From Rhodoferax fermentans (GTDB lineage: Bacteria; Pseudomonadota; Gammaproteobacteria; Burkholderiales; Burkholderiaceae_C): DNA of 64,000 nucleotides. The translations under genes and the position numbers were made by a program. The stretch spans positions 3,348,001-3,412,000 of the forward strand of contig NZ_MTJN01000002.1 in NCBI RefSeq assembly GCF_002017865.1, in the 5' to 3' direction. A model generated the notes under the pieces. It searched no databases. It saw only the letters and a list, made by a program, of their open reading frames with translations, and had not been told where the DNA came from. Shown in pieces: positions 46,272-55,545 of the stretch (positions are counted from its first letter, which is position 1; each line of letters opens with the position of its first letter).

Positions 46272-49217
46272 ATGAGAATTCAGCATCAAAGCCAGGCGCC
46301 CTCATTGACACGCTGGCTGAAGGCCACGGGTCGCTGCTGTTGGCTGCTGTGTGTCGGCGTGCTGTTGCTGAACGCACAGCCTGGCCGAGCCAATCAGGCC
46401 GCAGCCGAGACAGGTGCCCCTGGTGCGGCCCAGCGCCAGGCAATCCATGTGGTGAGTGACGACAACTTTCCGCCCTATCTGTTTCGCAATGCCGACGGTC
46501 AAGTCGAGGGATACCTGGTGGACCTGTGGCAACTGTTCGAAGAAAAGACAGGCATCAAGGTCACCCTCACCGCCACCAACTGGGCCAATGCCCAGTCCAT
46601 GATCCAGGCCCGCCAGGCCGATGTCATCGACCTGATTTTCCAAACACCCGGGCGCGAAGCGTTGTACGAGTTCTCCAAACCCTACGCCGACTCTCCCTCT
46701 TCCTTATTCACCCACGCGTCCATCAGCGGCATATACGGCATTCAGACACTCAAAGGTTTTCAAATTGGCGTCCAGGCTGGCGACGCCTGCATTGAGCAAC
46801 TCAAAAGCCAGGGTATCCACAGCCTGCTGACTTACCCCAATTACGCCACCCTGATTGCGGCTGCCAGAAGCCAGGAAGTCAAGATTTTCTGCATGGATGA
46901 GTCCCCTGCCAACTTTTACCTGTACCAGACAGGGTCTCAGCATGAGTTTCTGAAATCCTTTGTGCTCTACACCGGTCAGTTCCACCGTGCGGTACCCAAA
47001 GGGGAAGTTGCGTTGTTGCGCCAGATCGAGACGGGTATGTAGGAGATCTCTGCAGCCGACATTGCCGAGCTCAATGAGAAATGGCTTGGCGCCAGATTGC
47101 ACTACTCCCCCTATGGCCGCTACCTGGGCTGGGGCATGCTGGTTTTGCTGGCCACGGGGCTGCTGCTCGGTGGCTGGAACATGGTGTTGCGCCGTGTGGT
47201 AACGAGCAAAACCGCTGCGCTGGCGAAGGCGCTCAAGGACTTGAAAACAGCCAATGACACAACGCGGGAAGTGAATGACCAACTGACCGCCACGCTGGAA
47301 GCCATTCCGGACATGCTGCTGCGTGTGGACCAGAAAGGCTGTTTGCTTGAGGTATTTGCCAGCAAGGAGGATGGTGTGCGCACCCTCCCCTACGGCGAGC
47401 TTGGCAAATCCTTTTCAGAGCTGCTGCCTGCCGAAGCGGCGCAGACACTGGCCGATGCCATCGATGTCGCAGCCAGCTCTGGCAGCGACTATGGTCGGGT
47501 GCTGGCGCTGACCATTGCAGGACAACCCCGTTGGTTCGAACTCTCAACCGCACTGAAAAGGTCCAGCGAGGGCAAACCGCCGCAATTTTTGATGCTGTCA
47601 CGCGACATCACCATGCGCCGGCAATCGGAGCTGGAGCTGATCCGCATGAAGGAAGCCGCCCTGGAAGCCGAGAAAAACAAACAGTTCCGACTGTTGTTCG
47701 ACTCGGCACCGGTTGCCATGGTGTACCTCCACGGCCAGGTGATTGAATCAGTCAACCGGTGTTTCACCGCCCTGTTCGGCTACGAGGAAGGTGATATCAG
47801 TACGCTGCAGGATTGGTGGCTGCGCGCCTATCCCGACACCAGCTACCGTGCCAGCGTGCAGACGCAATGGGCGCAGGCCGTTGAACAAGCGATGCTGGCA
47901 CAAGGCATGGTCCAAGCCCAGGAATACCAGGTCAGTTGCAAAGATGGTCAGAGACTCACCATGCTCATCGGCGGCCAAATGGTCGACAACGGGATGATCG
48001 TCACCCTGACCGACATCAGCCAACTCAAACAGGTACAACGCCAACTCGATCTGGCCCGCACCGCGGCCCAGGCAGCCAATGCGGCCAAAAGCGCTTTTCT
48101 GGCCAATATGAGCCATGAAATACGGACCCCAATGAATGCCATTGTGGGCATGGCCCACCAGATGCGGCGCGTTGGCCTGCCGACCCATCAGGGGGAACGC
48201 CTTGACAAGATTGACACAGCGGCCCAGCACCTGTTGATGGTGATCAGTGACATCCTGGACATTTCCAAAATTGAATCCGGCAAGCTGGTGCTGGAACAGA
48301 CCCCCGTTGATCTGGTGGCCTTGCTGGACAACGTCAAAACCATCTCGATGGCTCGTGCCAGCAGCAAAGGTCTGTCGCTGGGGATTGAGACCGATACCCT
48401 GCCTGACAAGTTGTTGGGCGATCTGACCCGACTGCAGCAGTGCCTGCTGAACTACGTTGGCAATGCGATCAAGTTCACGGACCATGGCAGCATCACCCTG
48501 AAAGTGCACGTGGTCGAGGAGACGACACAAACGGTATTGCTGCGTTTTGAGGTCACTGACACCGGCCCAGGCATTCCGGCCGATGTGTTGTCCCGCCTGT
48601 TTGGTGCGTTTGTCCAGGCGGACAATTCCATAACACGCCGCTACGGCGGCACCGGCCTGGGCCTGTCAATCAACCGCTTGTTGGCCGAGCTGATGGGGGG
48701 TGAGGCCGACGCCATCAGTACCCCCGGTACAGGCAGCACCTTTTGGTTTACCGCCCGACTGACAAAATCCAGCGAACCCGTTGTCATGCTGCCCCAGGCA
48801 CCTCTTGTTGACGCTGACGCCATCATCCGCCGGGAGTACAGCGGCAGCCGCATTCTGGTGGTGGATGATGAACCGACCAACCAGGCGGTGCTCGAGTTCC
48901 TCCTGCAGGACGCTGGTTTGCATGTGGATCTGGCCGATGATGGTTTTCAAGCGGTGGCCAAAGCCAGGGCTTCCACCTACGCGGCCATTTTCATGGACAT
49001 GCAGATGCCTGGCCTGGATGGTCTGGACGCCACCCGCCAAATACGGGCGCTGCCGACACACACACGCACACCGATCTTGGCCATGACCGGCAACGCCTTT
49101 GAGGAAGATCGCCTGAGCTGCCTGGCCGCTGGCATGAACGACTTTCTGACCAAACCAGTGATGCCCAAGCAGCTATTTGCGGCGCTGTTGAAAGCCCTGG
49201 AGCAAGACACGGTCTGA
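46272..49217 (+). pseudogene. BvgS/EvgS-like hybrid sensor histidine kinase split by an in-frame TAG
   Basis: One continuous reading frame is interrupted at 47040-47042 by TAG (codon about 257). Before it lie a signal sequence and a periplasmic solute-binding domain (VVSDDNFPPYLFRNADG, QADVIDLIFQTPGREALY). Directly after the stop the same frame continues with the domain's normal ending (EISAADIAELNEKWLG), a membrane helix (about 288-310), two PAS-like domains, a HisKA box (MSHEIRTPMNAIVG, His near 614), an ATPase domain (GTGLGLSI) and a receiver (ILVVDDEPTNQ, MDMQMPGLDG). CAG to TAG is the simplest origin. Reinitiation at TTG 47097 or ATG 47136 could give a membrane-bound kinase without its sensor. 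ATG 46272 is preferred over TTG 46254. No cognate bvgA-like gene is adjacent. Confidence 0.85.
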
Positions 49218-49231
49218 CCCAGCCTGAGACA

Positions 49232-49253
49232 ACAGCCCACCTGGGTGGGCTGT
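49232..49253. terminator. 10-bp hairpin between convergent genes
   Basis: ACAGCCCACC (49232-49241) and GGTGGGCTGT (49244-49253) form a perfect ten-pair stem with a two-base loop. It lies between the convergent sensor kinase and CoA-transferase genes. There is no T-run on either side, so it may act as a bidirectional pause or protective structure rather than a standard intrinsic terminator. Confidence 0.6.
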
Positions 49254-49260
49254 CCGGATA

Positions 49261-50781
49261 TCAGGCAGATTCGGTGTTGAGCACCTTGACGGCGTTGTCC
49301 TGCCAGCTGAAGGCTTCGTTCATCAGATGCGGCGTGTGTTTGCCGGGTGACTCGCGCAGGGCACGCTCGTAGTACTCGGTGAGTGCCGGGCGGTAGTCGG
49401 GGTGGGCACACTTTTCGATGATCAGGCGGGCACGCTGTTTGGGCGACAGGCCACGCAAATCCGCCAGGCCCTGCTCGGTGACGATGATCTGCACATCGTG
49501 TTCGGTGTGGTCCACATGGGACACCATCGGCACGATGCATGACAAAGCACCGTTCTTGGCGGTGGACGGTGTCACAAAGAAGGACAGGAAGGCGTTGCGG
49601 GCAAAGTCGCCCGAGCCGCCAATGCCGTTCATGATGCTGGTGCCCTTGATGTGGGTGGAGTTGACGTTGCCGTAAATGTCGGCCTCGATCATCGCGTTCA
49701 TCGCGATCACACCCAGGCGGCGCACCACCTCGGGGTGGTTGCTGATCTCTTGCGGGCGCAGCACGATGCGTTTGCTGTAGAACTCGATGTTCTCGTTGAA
49801 GTCTTTCATCGCCTCGGGGCTGAACGAGATCGCGGTGGCTGAGGCCGAGACCAGCTTGCCAGAGCGCAGCATGTCGAGCATGCCGTCCTGCAGCACCTCG
49901 GTGTAGGCGGTCAGGTTCTCAAACGGGCCGTTGTTCAGGCCAGCCAGCACCGCGTTGGCGATATTGCCCACACCCGATTGCAACGGCAGCAGGTCTGGCG
50001 GCAAACGCCCGGCCTTGACTTCTGCACCGAGGAATTCGATGACGTGGTTGGCAATACGTTGCGAGTTTTCGTCGGGCGCAGCAAACGGGGTGTTGCGGTC
50101 GGGCTGGTTGGTTTCGACCACCGCAATCACCTTGCTCAAATCACAACGCAGGTAGGCTTCACCAATACGGCCATTGGCACGCACCAGCGGGATCGGCTGG
50201 CGGTCTGGCGGCACCTGGGTGCCGTAATAAATGTCGTGCATACCTTCCATGCCGAGGTTCTGCATGGAATTGACTTCGAGGATGATCTTGTCGGCCTGGT
50301 CGATCCAGGTTTTGTTGTTGCCCACCGATGACGACGGAATCAGCCGCCCGTCGGGCAAGATGCCAGCCACTTCGATCACTGCCACGTCCAGGTGGCCCAG
50401 AAAACCGTACCAGACCAGCTGCGCGACGTGCGAGAGGTGCAGGTCGGTGTACTGCATTTCGCCAGCGTTGATCTGTTTGCGCACGGTGGCGTCAGACTGG
50501 TAGGGCAGGCGCATTTCAACGCCATGCGCCTCGGCCAACACCGCGTCAAGCTCCGGTGCGGTGCTGGCACCGGTCCACAGCCCGATGCGAAAGGCTTCAC
50601 CTGCTGCGTGTGCCTGTTTCATGCGCCGCGCCAGCGCCCCCGGCACCAACTTGGGGTAGCCGGAACCCGTAAAACCACTCATGCCCACATTGGCGCCCGG
50701 CGGTATCAGCGCGGCGGCGGCGTCTGCCGACATGATTTTGGATTTCAGGAGGGGGTTGCTCACACGGTCTGCTCGTAACAT
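49261..50781 (-). CDS. acetyl-CoA hydrolase/transferase family protein (succinyl-CoA:acetate CoA-transferase-like)
   Basis: The 506-residue protein belongs to class I CoA-transferases of the Cat1/AarC/ScpC group. It contains NVGMSGFTGSGYPKLVP at the N-terminus, the CoA-binding QSGVGNIANAVLAGL, and LTAYTEVLQDGML, in which the glutamate is the expected covalent catalytic residue; GTSIMNGIGGSGDFARNA lies in the C-terminal half. Members move CoA between succinyl- or propionyl-CoA and acetate or hydrolyse acetyl-CoA; the exact pair is not decidable. The gene stands alone between convergent neighbours. Confidence 0.9.
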   Translation of the reverse strand: MLRADRVSNPLLKSKIMSADAAAALIPPGANVGMSGFTGSGYPKLVPGALARRMKQAHAAGEAFRIGLWTGASTAPELDAVLAEAHGVEMRLPYQSDATVRKQINAGEMQYTDLHLSHVAQLVWYGFLGHLDVAVIEVAGILPDGRLIPSSSVGNNKTWIDQADKIILEVNSMQNLGMEGMHDIYYGTQVPPDRQPIPLVRANGRIGEAYLRCDLSKVIAVVETNQPDRNTPFAAPDENSQRIANHVIEFLGAEVKAGRLPPDLLPLQSGVGNIANAVLAGLNNGPFENLTAYTEVLQDGMLDMLRSGKLVSASATAISFSPEAMKDFNENIEFYSKRIVLRPQEISNHPEVVRRLGVIAMNAMIEADIYGNVNSTHIKGTSIMNGIGGSGDFARNAFLSFFVTPSTAKNGALSCIVPMVSHVDHTEHDVQIIVTEQGLADLRGLSPKQRARLIIEKCAHPDYRPALTEYYERALRESPGKHTPHLMNEAFSWQDNAVKVLNTESA

Positions 50782-50915
50782 GACATTTCACTCAAAAAGA
50801 TAGATTGCATGGCAGGGTTTAACCGACGGCTAAACCTTCTGAGTCTAGCAGCCTGCCACGCTGTGAAGAGGGTTTTCCCTGAGCAAAATGCACGCTTATG
50901 GTGCATAACAAGGGT

Positions 50916-51431
50916 TTATTCGGCCAACGGGCGCCACATGTGGTGTTTGCTGACAAAACCGTCAGCCACCGCAACCGCCATGGGTTCCAGCCCAAAACTC
51001 ACAAAACCAAATCGTTCATACAGCGCTTGCGCTGCCTGGTTGCCCTCGGTCACGGTGAGCTGCACCAACTGGATGCCTGGGCGTGCACGGGCGCAGTCCA
51101 GCGCGGCCTGTACCAAGGCGGAACCCAGCCCGCGCTGACGTGCTTGGGGCGCCACATACATGCCAAACAAGGTGGCCTTGTGGCGCAGTTTGTCGCGCGC
51201 CTCAAAACCCACACCGACCACCGCCACCAGCGCTTGCGCATCAAACACCCCCAGCACCACCTCTGGGGCATCGTCGGCAGGTTCCAGCCGCCTGACCCAC
51301 CAGCTCACCGGTAAAGCAGCGCGCTCGGCCACACTGGAGCTGAACGCCTGTGGGTGCTGGGCATAGGCTTGCAGCATCAGTGTGCGGTACTGCGCCGCAT
51401 GTTCAGGGATCAGACGGATCGGTGGCAACAC
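50916..51431 (-). CDS. GNAT family N-acetyltransferase
   Basis: The 171-residue protein has the acetyl-CoA-binding motif A in the region LFGMYVAPQARQRGLGSALVQAAL (Q/R-x-x-G-x-G/A near residues 108-113) followed by IQLVQLTVTEGNQAAQALYERFGFVSFG, the usual end of the GNAT fold. The acceptor (protein, antibiotic, amine) cannot be inferred. It lies downstream of the kinase gene on the same strand, with a repeat copy in between. Confidence 0.88.
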   Translation of the reverse strand: MLPPIRLIPEHAAQYRTLMLQAYAQHPQAFSSSVAERAALPVSWWVRRLEPADDAPEVVLGVFDAQALVAVVGVGFEARDKLRHKATLFGMYVAPQARQRGLGSALVQAALDCARARPGIQLVQLTVTEGNQAAQALYERFGFVSFGLEPMAVAVADGFVSKHHMWRPLAE

Positions 51432-51450
51432 CTGTTTGCTCCTTCATGTG

Positions 51451-51490
51451 TAGCTATAGGCCCGTTTTATAAAAGGGCCAGAGGCCAAAA
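51451..51490 (+). repeat. dispersed palindromic repeat between the kinase and GNAT genes
   Basis: TAGCTATAGGCCC is followed by GTTTTATAAAA and GGGCCAGAGGCCAAAA. The arms GGCCC (51459-51463) and GGGCC (51475-51479) extend further through the T/A-rich loop. This is the same family with a GGCCC variant of the core. Confidence 0.7.
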
Positions 51491-51500
51491 TCGCTATCAA

Positions 51501-53957
51501 TCAGGCCGACTGCTTGAACGCCATCACCGCCTGGTTGCGCAAGGTGCGCAACAAGGAAAGCTCTTTTTCATCCACCAACAGGCCGCCCTTGTGCGCCATG
51601 TCGGCATAGATCAGACCAAATGGTTTGCCCTTGAGCACCAGCGGCAACACCAGAAACGTGGGTGCGTTATAGGCCTGGATGTACCAGGCAGGCAGGCGCT
51701 GCACGATGCGTGGGTCGGCGGCGTCACTGATCAGGGTGTCGGCCGCCTTAAGGCAAATGGTGGCAAACAGGTCGGGCGTGCCGTTGCTGCGCATCGGCAC
51801 ATTGAACTGTTTCACCACCGCCTCCACCCCCGCGCCCAGCCCGAAACGACCCGTGAGGGTGTCGGTCCTGGGGTCGCGCATGCAAAACACGATGCGGTGG
51901 AGGTCCAGCGCACGAAACATCGCCTCCATGATCATGCGCAGCACATCACTGAGCTTGAAGTCGTCGACCATGGCATTGGTGATGTCCTGCACACCAGCGG
52001 TCAGGGTCTGCGCCCGGCTGTCGGTGCCGGGCTGGGTCAGCGTCAGGATGGCGCCAGTGGGCTCAGCACTGACCTGCGTGGGCATCGGCTGGGTCAAAAC
52101 CTGGGTGGCATGCAAGGCGTTGGCGTTCAGGGTGTCGGCCTCGGGGTCAAGCACCAGGCTGGCGGGCTCCTGCTGCCGAGCATCCAACTTGTGATCGAGC
52201 AGGTGCGCAGCCAAGGAGTCGGGGCGCACGGTGATCTCCATGGCCTGGGCCAGCTCCAGCAGCTTCTTGCGCGCCACCGCTGTGGCGGCGTTGAGCTGTT
52301 CGGTGCTCATGCCCAAGGCCCGGCCATAGGTTTTGGCCACCTGGCCCAGGCGTACATCGACCACCCTGGCATCGGTGTGCAACACCGCATCGGCCATCTC
52401 ATTGGCGACGCGGGTGCTCCAGCGCAAACGGGTCTGACTGTCCTTGATGGGCAGGCTGGGCGGGGTTCCAGTGGGTTTGACCACACAACGCTGGATGCTC
52501 TCCGGCAGTCCCCAGGCTTTGCACACACCCAGGCCCAGCGCCTCATAACTCAGACCCAGCACCCGGGTGGCGGCAGCCTCCTCGCTGATCGGGTCGCGTG
52601 GTGCACTCACCAGTTGGCGCACCGCCAGCGCTTCCTCGGGGAAATAAAACTGCGACAACATGCGCCCCAGATTCTGGAACAGCGCGCCAATAAAAGCGTC
52701 CTCCCCTTCGGTCTGGGTGGGGCACAACGCGGCCGCAATGGCGCCAGCCATCAGCGCGCGCAAAAACTCTTCCTTGAGCAGGTGGGCGTTGGCTTTGTCC
52801 TGCATGTGCTCCAGCAGCACCAGGCTCAGCGCCATGTTGCGGATGCCGTTAAAACCCACCAGGCTGACCGCCCGCGACACCGTGCCGACACTGCTGCCGC
52901 GTGAATAGTGCACGCTGTTGACCAGGCGCAGCAGCTTGTTGGTCAGTGCCACATCCTTGAGGATCTCGTTGGTGACGCTGTTGATGCTTTCCTTGTCCGA
53001 CGTCGCCATGCTCTGGATGCGGCCAATCGACTCGGACAGCGCCGGGAAATCGCTTTTGTTGCGCATGCGGCGCAACAAAAAGTCCAGCGTGCTGCTGGTT
53101 TTGCCGCTGGGGGTGGGCAACTCGCTGTCGGCACTGTCCTTGTGCTGGCCCGACCAGACCAGCAGATCATCCAGAAAAGCCTGGGCACTGGGGTAACGCT
53201 GGTCCACCGCCACAGCGGTGGCTGTCAGCAAGGCCGAGCGCAGCCCGTCATCCAGGCGCGCCATCAGGTCCGGCGGGAAAGCCTGCGGCTCGATGCTGAT
53301 TTTTTGCAGGGTCTGCTGCAACCTGGCTTTGTCGCGGATCGGTTGGCCCCACAACAACTCACCCAGCAGCAAACCCGCGCTGTAGACATCCATCAAGGGG
53401 GTGATGGGTTCACCACGCACCGCCTCAGGCGCCATGTAGGCAGGGGTGCCGGCCACCTCGACCCGGTCCTGGGCCTGCGTTGGCTGGCTGATACGGGCCG
53501 CAATGCCAAAGTCCATCACGCGGGCGCGGCCACTGCGGTCCAGCAACACGTTGGAAGGTTTGAGGTCGCGGTGTACCACCCCGCTGGCATGGGCGGCCAC
53601 CAAGGCGGCCAGCACATCCTGCATCACCGCCACCGCCTGCACGGGCGGCAAGGCACCGTGCTGGGCCAGCTGCTGGGCCAGCGTCAGGCCCGGCACATAC
53701 TCAAACACCAGGTAGGGCTGGTTGTCTTGCACATCGGCCTCAAACACCGGCACGATGTTGGTGTGGGTCAGGCGGCTGACGCTGCGCGCCTCCTGCAGCC
53801 ACTGGGTGACCAGGCCGCTGTCGGGCTGTGCCGCCGGTTTCATGAGCTTGATCGCCACCTCGCGCTCAAGCCGGGGGTCAAACGACAGCCAGACCTCGGC
53901 CTGCGCGCCCTGGCCCAACATGCGCCGGCGCTCAAACCGGCCTATCGCCACACTCAT
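51501..53957 (-). CDS. Ser/Thr protein kinase fused to HDOD and GAF domains
   Basis: An 818-residue three-domain protein. Residues about 5-275 form a Hanks-type kinase: GQGAQAEVWLSFD (loop), VAIKLMK (lysine), VVHRDLKPSNVLL (catalytic, near 129), ARVMDFGIAA (DFG) and GTPAYMAPE. Residues about 300-500 form an HDOD domain (LVNSVHYSRGSSVGTVSRAVSLVGFNGIRNMAL). The last ~150 residues are GAF-like (DFKLSDVLRMIMEAMFRALDL, GLIYADMAHKGG). The arrangement suggests that small-molecule or redox sensing by GAF controls phosphorylation and an HDOD signalling platform. It overlaps the upstream SIMPL gene by four bases. Confidence 0.9.
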   Translation of the reverse strand: MSVAIGRFERRRMLGQGAQAEVWLSFDPRLEREVAIKLMKPAAQPDSGLVTQWLQEARSVSRLTHTNIVPVFEADVQDNQPYLVFEYVPGLTLAQQLAQHGALPPVQAVAVMQDVLAALVAAHASGVVHRDLKPSNVLLDRSGRARVMDFGIAARISQPTQAQDRVEVAGTPAYMAPEAVRGEPITPLMDVYSAGLLLGELLWGQPIRDKARLQQTLQKISIEPQAFPPDLMARLDDGLRSALLTATAVAVDQRYPSAQAFLDDLLVWSGQHKDSADSELPTPSGKTSSTLDFLLRRMRNKSDFPALSESIGRIQSMATSDKESINSVTNEILKDVALTNKLLRLVNSVHYSRGSSVGTVSRAVSLVGFNGIRNMALSLVLLEHMQDKANAHLLKEEFLRALMAGAIAAALCPTQTEGEDAFIGALFQNLGRMLSQFYFPEEALAVRQLVSAPRDPISEEAAATRVLGLSYEALGLGVCKAWGLPESIQRCVVKPTGTPPSLPIKDSQTRLRWSTRVANEMADAVLHTDARVVDVRLGQVAKTYGRALGMSTEQLNAATAVARKKLLELAQAMEITVRPDSLAAHLLDHKLDARQQEPASLVLDPEADTLNANALHATQVLTQPMPTQVSAEPTGAILTLTQPGTDSRAQTLTAGVQDITNAMVDDFKLSDVLRMIMEAMFRALDLHRIVFCMRDPRTDTLTGRFGLGAGVEAVVKQFNVPMRSNGTPDLFATICLKAADTLISDAADPRIVQRLPAWYIQAYNAPTFLVLPLVLKGKPFGLIYADMAHKGGLLVDEKELSLLRTLRNQAVMAFKQSA

Positions 53958-54661
53958 TGAAGCTGGACTGAACCAGACACATTGACCGACACCGAGGCCA
54001 TGCCCGCCTCTACAGGCACCGAGGCATCCTCAACAGCCATAGCACGCACCGCCTTCATCTGCGGCTGGAAGATCGGCCCACCTTCGTCATAGTTGACCGA
54101 AACTTCCCCCAGGGTGTAGCTCTTGAAGTCAAAGGCCTTGGCGATCTCGGTGGCGCGCTGGCGAAACAGCGCAATTGCCTGGGCTTGCGCCTGCGCCTGG
54201 GCACTCTGACGTTGCGCCTGGGTCAGGCCAAAACTGGCGCCAGAGACCGTCAGTGTGTTCAGCTTGCCGGCGGTTTCACTGATGCGGGCAAAGTCCTGGC
54301 CTTCGAGCACCAGCTCGGTGCTGCCCTGCCATCCGGTGATCTTGCCATTGCGGTCATAACGTGGTGACAGGCCAAAACGACCGGTGCGCACCGTCATCTG
54401 GGCCGGGCGGGCCTCCTTTTTGGCCAGATTCAGGGCGGTATCCAAGGCGTTTTTGAGCTGGGTCTGCACCAGCTGCGGGTCGGTGCCTTCCCGTGTGGTG
54501 CTCAGCGACATGGTCAGCAGGTCTTGCGCCACCTGCACACTGGCCTGTGCTGCCAGGCTCACCCGCTGCATCGGCAAAGGTGCCGAAGCCATTTGAGAAA
54601 AAGAAGCGCTAGCCCATGTCAATAAAGCACAGCACGCTACTAATTTTGATGAATTTTTCAA
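53954..54661 (-). CDS. SIMPL domain protein (DUF541)
   Basis: The protein has the SIMPL (DUF541) periplasmic domain: SLAAQASVQVAQDLLTMSLSTTREG, an internal GRFGLSPRYDRNGKITGWQG and the C-terminal VSVNYDEGGP followed by ASVSVNVSGSVQL. TTG at 54661 gives a signal peptide (KNSSKLVACCALLTWASASF) and 235 residues; a start at 54775 would add an atypical leader, so TTG is preferred, though its ribosome binding site (GGAAAA) is weak. The function of the family is poorly known. It is divergent from the OmpR-type gene and coupled to the kinase gene. Confidence 0.8.
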   Translation of the reverse strand: MKNSSKLVACCALLTWASASFSQMASAPLPMQRVSLAAQASVQVAQDLLTMSLSTTREGTDPQLVQTQLKNALDTALNLAKKEARPAQMTVRTGRFGLSPRYDRNGKITGWQGSTELVLEGQDFARISETAGKLNTLTVSGASFGLTQAQRQSAQAQAQAQAIALFRQRATEIAKAFDFKSYTLGEVSVNYDEGGPIFQPQMKAVRAMAVEDASVPVEAGMASVSVNVSGSVQLQ

Positions 54662-54813
54662 GGTGAGTTTTCCAATAAACAAAGAGCCCAAAACGGGTAA
54701 AAACCATGCCAAATTTGTAACAGCGTGTGAATCCGGCGCCAAAACAGGCTTCACCAGCAACAACGCACGCAACAATTGCGGCTGTTACAAATACAAATCA
54801 AGTGGATCGTAGT

Positions 54814-55545
54814 ATGGCTGCAAATTCCCGTGTCGACAAAATCCTGGTGGTTGATGATGATGCCCGCATCCGCGACCTGTTGCGCCGTTACCTGACACAA
54901 GAAGGTTTTGAGGTGCTGCTGGCTGAAGACGGCCGTGCCCTGACCCGCGTGCTCGGGCGCGAGCCGGTGGACCTGATCGTGCTGGACCTGATGATGCCCG
55001 GTGAAGATGGTCTGTCGGTCTGTCGGCGTCTGCGTGGGGCCAATGACCGCACCCCGATCATCATGCTGACCGCCAAGGGGGAAGACATCGACCGCATCGT
55101 CGGGCTGGAAGTGGGCGCAGATGACTACCTCGGCAAACCCTTCAACCCGCGCGAGCTGCTGGCGCGTATCCACGCGGTGCTGCGCCGGCGCCCGCCGGTG
55201 GAGGCGCCAGGCTCACCTTCGGCCGACAAGGCGGTGGTCACTTTTGGCCCGTTCAGCTTCGACATGGGCGCGCGCACCTTGCACAAAGGTGACGAAGAGC
55301 TGGCTTTGACCACCGGTGAGTTCGCCATGCTCAAGGCCCTGGTGCGGCACCCGCGCCAGCCGCTGTCGCGCGAAAAGCTGGCGCAACTGGCCCGCGGGCG
55401 CGACTTCGAGCCCTTTGACCGCAGCCTGGATGTGCAGGTCTCGCGTCTGCGCAAACTCATCGAACACGATGCCTCGGCGCCGCGTTATATCCAGACCGTG
55501 TGGGGTGTGGGCTACGTGTTCATTCCTGATGACAACGGCCAGTAA
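54814..55545 (+). CDS. ompR: OmpR-family response regulator
   Basis: The 243-residue regulator has a receiver domain (KILVVDDDARIRDLL, phosphoacceptor in VLDLMMPGEDG near residue 57, MLTAKGEDID, YLGKPFNPRELLARI) and a winged-helix DNA-binding domain (ALTTGEFAMLKALVRHP, VSRLRKLIEHD, IQTVWGVGYVF). This composition and the FNPRELLARI region resemble OmpR closely. ATG at 54814 is chosen over an upstream frame start at 54727. The stop overlaps the sensor kinase start by 17 bases, giving a coupled two-component system. Confidence 0.92.
   Translation: MAANSRVDKILVVDDDARIRDLLRRYLTQEGFEVLLAEDGRALTRVLGREPVDLIVLDLMMPGEDGLSVCRRLRGANDRTPIIMLTAKGEDIDRIVGLEVGADDYLGKPFNPRELLARIHAVLRRRPPVEAPGSPSADKAVVTFGPFSFDMGARTLHKGDEELALTTGEFAMLKALVRHPRQPLSREKLAQLARGRDFEPFDRSLDVQVSRLRKLIEHDASAPRYIQTVWGVGYVFIPDDNGQ

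Noticed and set aside
51354..52904. 516-codon open frame on the plus strand
   Set aside because: Antisense to the kinase-HDOD-GAF gene; no domain.
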